Source: an uncultured Sphingomonadaceae bacterium (GTDB taxonomy: Bacteria; Pseudomonadota; Alphaproteobacteria; Sphingomonadales; Sphingomonadaceae). From it: a stretch of DNA of 64,000 bases. Made by a program: the position numbers and the translations under genes. The notes beneath the pieces were generated by a model that was given only the letters and a program-made list of their open reading frames with translations, searched no databases and was not told the origin of the DNA. The stretch is taken from the NCBI GenBank assembly GCA_947503245.1, contig CANNCV010000001.1:743501-807500 (forward strand). Direction: 5' to 3'. Position 1 is the first letter of the stretch; each line of letters starts with the position of its first letter. Of the stretch, positions 60,464 to 64,000 are shown piece after piece.

Positions 60464-62020
60464 ATGGTTGATCGCAATATTCCCATTATCGTCGGTGTTG
60501 GACAGGTCATGGAGCGCTGGAGCGATGGAGATGCGGCCAATGCGCCTTCGCCGCAAAGCCTAATGGCCGATGCTGTTGCCGCGGCATTGGCTGATACAGG
60601 GCAGGGTGATGCCGTAGGCAGTGCAGCCGATATGGTAATGGTTACCCGTATTTTTGCTGATTCCCTGCCGGGTGACCAGCATCCATTTGGAAAATGTACT
60701 TCCTTACCACGCACTGTAGCGCGGCTATCTGGCCTGTCGCCTCAGCGTGCTGTGTACAGTCATGTTGGCGGCAATGTCCCACAGGCTTTGGTCAATGAAC
60801 AGGCCGCCGCCCTGCATGAAGGAACGGTCAAGCTGGCCGTATTGACTGGCAGCGAAGCCATTTCAGCCATGAAAACGGCACTGCGCGGCGGTATCACGCT
60901 CGACTGGTCCGATGACACGGATGGTGAGACGGAAGATCGCGGCATGGGCGATATTCTGCTCGACATGTATGAACTAGGCAATGGCCTGGGCGCACCGCCG
61001 CTCACCTATCCTTTGTTTGAACATGGACTGCGTAGCCGACTGGGCCGCACGCGCGATGAACATCTGCAAGATATGTCGCGGCTTTGGGCCCGCTTTGCAA
61101 AGATCGCTCGTGATAACCCTTATGCGCAATTTGATCAGGACTATGATGCCGCGTTTCTGGCGACGCAATCTGCGGCAAATTATCCTGTCTCTGACCCTTA
61201 TTTGAAATGGCACGTTGCTCAAGATGCGGTCAATCAGGGTGCGGCGGTTATTATGACCACCATTGGCGAAGCCGAGCGTCTGGGCATAGCGCCGGAGAAA
61301 TGGATATATCTTCACGGCTCTGCAGAGGCGAAGGATTATCTGGTCAGCAAACGTCCTGACCTGTCACGTTCAAAAGCCATTGAGGCCAGCCTTTCTATAG
61401 CGCTTGAGCGGGCCAATAAAGACACATCATCTATTTGCCATTATGACCTTTATAGCTGTTTTCCATGTGCGGTAACATTGGCCGCAGAGGCATTGGGGCT
61501 GGATGATGAGAGCACTGAGCTTACCGTAACAGGGGGGCTGCCTTTCTTTGGCGGTGCAGGCAATAATTATTCCATGCATGCCATAGTCTCTATGGTAGAA
61601 AAGTTGCGCGCAGCGCCGGAAGATTTTGGCCTTGTTCTTGCCAATGGGGGCTTTCTCTCCAAAGAAGCTGTTGGCATTTATTCCGCCCAGCCCAGCGACT
61701 ATATTCCGCAACCAGTGGATAGCCAAGCGCAAGCGGCAGTGGATGTGCAACCAGAGATGCAGCGATTAGAGCAGGACTGCACAGGCGTGATTGAAAGCTA
61801 TACCATTGGTTATAGCAAAGGCAGCATGGCGCGGGCAGCCATTTGCGCCAGAGTGGAAACTGATGAACATATAGCACGCATTGTTGCCGCCACGCCGCGC
61901 GGCGATGCTGCACTGGCTCTGTTACAGCAACTTGGTCCAGATGCGCCTGATCCGATTGGCCGTAAAGTCGCTATCGTCAATGATGGTACGCGCAATATTA
62001 TCGATGCGGTTTTTGACTAA
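60464..62020 (+). CDS. Thiolase-like acetyl-CoA acetyltransferase homolog
   Basis: 518 residues of the SCP-x/DUF thiolase group: IPIIVGVGQVMERW at the N-terminus, VYSHVGGNVPQALVNEQAAAL (split), the catalytic-region analogue DLYSCFPCAV (near 323-332) and TGGLPFFGGAGNNYSMHAIV (near 350-369). The C-terminal half carries an OB-like extension (ESYTIGYSKGSMARAAI). Family members act on CoA thioesters; activity has not been shown for most. GAGAGG site precedes ATG 60464 by about 8 nt. It stands 58 bp after gspN and may be in an independent transcript. Confidence 0.8.
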   Translation: MVDRNIPIIVGVGQVMERWSDGDAANAPSPQSLMADAVAAALADTGQGDAVGSAADMVMVTRIFADSLPGDQHPFGKCTSLPRTVARLSGLSPQRAVYSHVGGNVPQALVNEQAAALHEGTVKLAVLTGSEAISAMKTALRGGITLDWSDDTDGETEDRGMGDILLDMYELGNGLGAPPLTYPLFEHGLRSRLGRTRDEHLQDMSRLWARFAKIARDNPYAQFDQDYDAAFLATQSAANYPVSDPYLKWHVAQDAVNQGAAVIMTTIGEAERLGIAPEKWIYLHGSAEAKDYLVSKRPDLSRSKAIEASLSIALERANKDTSSICHYDLYSCFPCAVTLAAEALGLDDESTELTVTGGLPFFGGAGNNYSMHAIVSMVEKLRAAPEDFGLVLANGGFLSKEAVGIYSAQPSDYIPQPVDSQAQAAVDVQPEMQRLEQDCTGVIESYTIGYSKGSMARAAICARVETDEHIARIVAATPRGDAALALLQQLGPDAPDPIGRKVAIVNDGTRNIIDAVFD

Positions 62021-62104
62021 GGCCTGAGGATCACATGCCTGTTTCGGCGGCATTAATCTGAGGCAATTTAAGCCCCGTCATAGCTATATTATCGGAGACG
62101 CGGA

Positions 62105-63748
62105 ATGAACAAAAGTAACTGGCAACTGGATCGTCGTTTTGTTCTGAAAGCGGGGACTTTCGGCATCGCTGCGCTTGGTCTGCCTGGCTTTGCCTATAGT
62201 TATCAGGCGCAGACGGGTTTTACCCATGGCGTTGCGAGCGGTGAGCCACAAGCGGATTCTGTACTGTTATGGACCCGTTTTGTCAGCACAGGCACTGCGC
62301 AGCTGACAGTTGAATTGTCAGAAACAATCGATTTTTCTGCGGTTAAAGCCGGTGGGAGCATATCTGCATTAGCGGAACGTGATTTTATCGCCAAAATTGT
62401 GGTTTCGGGTTTGCAGCCGGGCCGTTGGTATTATTATCGCTTCATCGCGCCGGATGGCAGCGTATCGGTTACAGGGCGAACACGCACATTGCCGGTCGGT
62501 GATATTGACCGCTTTGCCTTAGGTGTATTTTCCTGTTCCAATATGCCGTTCGGCCATTTCAATGCTTATGCCCATGCGGCTGAGCGGCAAGACTTGGATC
62601 TGATTCTGCATTTGGGGGATTATCTTTACGAATATGCGGCTGGCACATATCCGTCGCTGGATCAGGCTGTGCCCGGTAGAGTGATTCAACCCGATCATGA
62701 AATGCTGACACTTGCAGATTATCGTTTGCGCTATGCCAGCTATCGGGCTGATCCGGATTTGCGCCGATTGCATCAAAATTTCCCTGTCATATCCATGTGG
62801 GATGACCATGAAATAGCCAATGACAGCTGGAAAGGCGGGGCGCAAAACCATCAGGCGGCAGAAGGCGATTATTTCGTCCGCAAGAAAATCGCTGAACAGG
62901 TATATCGTGAGTGGATGCCAGTACGCGACCGTGCATCTGATCAACCAAGCTGGGGCAATTACCAGATCGGCACATTGGCCAGCCTTATGGTGACAGAAAG
63001 CCGTCTAACCGGCCGGGACCAGCCAGCAGAATTGGCTGCGGCTTTTGAAGGTGCTGCGGATATTCCAGCGGCGCTCGCAGCGTTTCGTGATGATGTCTGG
63101 CAAGACCCTTCCCGCTCAATGCTGGGTGATGCGCAAAGCACATGGTTGGCTGACACTATGAAAGCCTCCACATCATCAGGCACCCATTGGCAGCTTTGGG
63201 CGCAGCAATGTGTGATGGGCTCGCTTAAATTGCCGCCTGAAACAGGCAATTGGATACCGCCCGATGCGCCGGATTTTGTTCGCCGCCGTGCTTTGGCTGG
63301 GCTGGCAGCGGCGCAGGCCGGACTGCCTTTCAACTTTGATGCTTGGGATGGATATCCTGTAGCTCGTGATGGGCATTTGCGTGCAGCGCAAGCGGCTGAT
63401 GCAGACTTGATTGTCCTTTCCGGTGACAGCCATAATGGATGGGCATTTGACCTTTCAGTGGATGGTCAGGCTGCCGGTGTCGAATTTGCCGGGCATAGTG
63501 TGACCTCGCCGGGTTTTGAAAGCTTTGCTCCTGCAACACCGTCAAAAGATATTGCTGCTGCTTTAATGCGTTCAAATGATCAACTGCGCTGGGCAGATTC
63601 CGGCAGCAGAGGTTATATGAGTGTAGAGCTTACGCCGCAGGAGGCACAGTCAAACTGGCACAGCCTTGCAACGATAACCAAACGGTCCACTGCCATTGCC
63701 GGAACCAGCACGCAGCGGGTGCAGAAAGGCAGGCATATTCTCAGCTAA
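62105..63748 (+). CDS. phoD: PhoD-like alkaline phosphatase/phosphodiesterase
   Basis: 547 residues. A Tat-like signal, DRRFVLKAGTFGIAALGLPG (9-28), has the twin Arg. The PhoD N-terminal beta domain (FTHGVASGEPQADSVLLWTRF split by GEPQAD) is followed by the metallophosphatase core: CSNMPFG, LHLGDYLYEY (about 172-181), SMWDDHEIAND (about 230-240) and LSGDSHNGW (near 438-446). It hydrolyses phosphodiesters and monoesters in the periplasm using Fe/Ca. GGAG 8 nt before ATG 62105. A second phosphatase besides PhoA, supporting phosphate scavenging. Confidence 0.93.
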   Translation: MNKSNWQLDRRFVLKAGTFGIAALGLPGFAYSYQAQTGFTHGVASGEPQADSVLLWTRFVSTGTAQLTVELSETIDFSAVKAGGSISALAERDFIAKIVVSGLQPGRWYYYRFIAPDGSVSVTGRTRTLPVGDIDRFALGVFSCSNMPFGHFNAYAHAAERQDLDLILHLGDYLYEYAAGTYPSLDQAVPGRVIQPDHEMLTLADYRLRYASYRADPDLRRLHQNFPVISMWDDHEIANDSWKGGAQNHQAAEGDYFVRKKIAEQVYREWMPVRDRASDQPSWGNYQIGTLASLMVTESRLTGRDQPAELAAAFEGAADIPAALAAFRDDVWQDPSRSMLGDAQSTWLADTMKASTSSGTHWQLWAQQCVMGSLKLPPETGNWIPPDAPDFVRRRALAGLAAAQAGLPFNFDAWDGYPVARDGHLRAAQAADADLIVLSGDSHNGWAFDLSVDGQAAGVEFAGHSVTSPGFESFAPATPSKDIAAALMRSNDQLRWADSGSRGYMSVELTPQEAQSNWHSLATITKRSTAIAGTSTQRVQKGRHILS

Positions 63749-63757
63749 GAATAACTG

Positions 63758-63778
63758 TTGGCAGTTTCATGCTGCCAA
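63758..63778 (+). terminator. Hairpin after phoD
   Basis: TTGGCAG (63758-63764) / CTGCCAA (63772-63778), 7 bp perfect with a 7-nt loop, 9 nt after the phoD stop. No T-run. It overlaps the end of the convergent minus-strand frame. Confidence 0.6.
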
Positions 63779-64000
63779 GGGTGGGTTTGTTCGGGATATG
63801 CCGGTGCGATACGCCGCCGCTTGACGATTTGCTATAAACATGTGCGCCGCATCATGCAGATCGCGAAAGAGATAACGGCGCGTCAGAACATTTCTGCGTC
63901 TGTCCAAAATCGCCGCAGTCCCAATGAGCCTGTTTGTATCGGCATAAACAGGAACACCAACAAGAAAGCGATTATTGCCAATTCCATCAGGGCCAAGAAT
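63767..64000 (-). CDS. Unidentified gene, 3' end only (cut by window edge)
   Basis: An open frame of 77 codons runs from the window edge to TGA at 63767 on the minus strand, with no start inside. The fragment contains VGVPVYADTNRLIGTAAILD, RRRNVLTRRYLFRDLHDAA and ends RTNPPLAA. The Arg-rich hydrophilic composition and steady frame suggest a real C-terminus, but I do not recognise the family. It converges with phoD. Confidence 0.5.
   Translation of the reverse strand: MLGPDGIGNNRFLVGVPVYADTNRLIGTAAILDRRRNVLTRRYLFRDLHDAAHMFIANRQAAAYRTGISRTNPPLAA

Noticed and set aside
1-64000. tRNA, rRNA, transposon and prophage features
   Set aside because: I scanned the intergenic spaces for T-loop patterns, transposase motifs and phage genes and saw none; small RNAs cannot be excluded by eye.

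Overview
This window reads as a chromosomal segment of a Sphingomonadales alphaproteobacterium, most like Sphingorhabdus/Sphingopyxis-type sphingomonads (inference). The supporting signs are a RcdA/DUF1465 gene beside DUF465 genes, a TorF-type porin, an MmcB-family gene, a HIG1 protein, TonB-receptor biology and a moderate G+C content. I see no rRNA, tRNA, insertion sequence, prophage or CRISPR array. Gene density is high and most genes have ordinary housekeeping or envelope roles.

Layout. 1-5 kb: the 3' end of a class A beta-lactamase-like gene, nadC, a secreted RNase T2, an MFS exporter with an overlapping monooxygenase-fold gene, a PmtA-like methyltransferase and rpoZ with a clear terminator. 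5-13 kb, all minus strand: a small exported protein, ftsH, tilS, cpoB/ybgF, a RodZ-like HTH membrane protein and ptsP. 13-18 kb: two DUF465 genes, RcdA-like DUF1465, a glycine-zipper exported protein, free-methionine-R-sulfoxide reductase, arfB, a small exported protein and an arginine-rich lipoprotein whose reading frame continues past two stop codons. 18-28 kb: a cytochrome P450, an OmpA-like protein, a HI0933-type flavoprotein, PEP carboxylase, a PhoA alkaline phosphatase with a Pho-box-like site, and an HNH endonuclease. 28-34 kb: gluQ, a HIG1 protein, a PduO-type cobalamin adenosyltransferase, egtB-egtD (ergothioneine), 3-hydroxybutyryl-CoA dehydrogenase, and a MerR/SMR-exporter pair. 34-45 kb: a three-gene oligopeptide-type ABC importer lacking a binding protein, a TorF porin with a cluster of TGCAC motifs upstream, mmcB, an ankyrin protein, SCO1, a YcgN-type protein, a YgjP-type metallopeptidase, PBP1A and msrB. 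45-51 kb: a candidate uptake locus made of a small exported TPR protein, a polyproline beta-helix lipoprotein and a TonB-dependent receptor. 51-60.4 kb: a type II secretion operon, gspC-D-E-F-G-H-L-M-N, with gspI, gspJ and gspK absent. 60.4-64 kb: a thiolase-like protein, a PhoD phosphatase and the 3' end of an unidentified minus-strand gene.

Functional themes are phosphate scavenging (PhoA, PhoD, possibly the TonB-receptor locus), protein secretion (T2SS), envelope maintenance (PBP1A, CpoB, RodZ-like, OmpA, FtsH), and oxidative repair or redox defence (MsrB, MsrC, EgtB/D, SCO1). The most unusual sequence observations are the T2SS operon that skips I-J-K, a very strong hairpin that ends 5 nt from a start codon and buries its ribosome-binding site, the TGCAC motif cluster, the interrupted arginine-rich C-terminus, and an egtB frame whose family-like N-terminus has no ordinary start codon.
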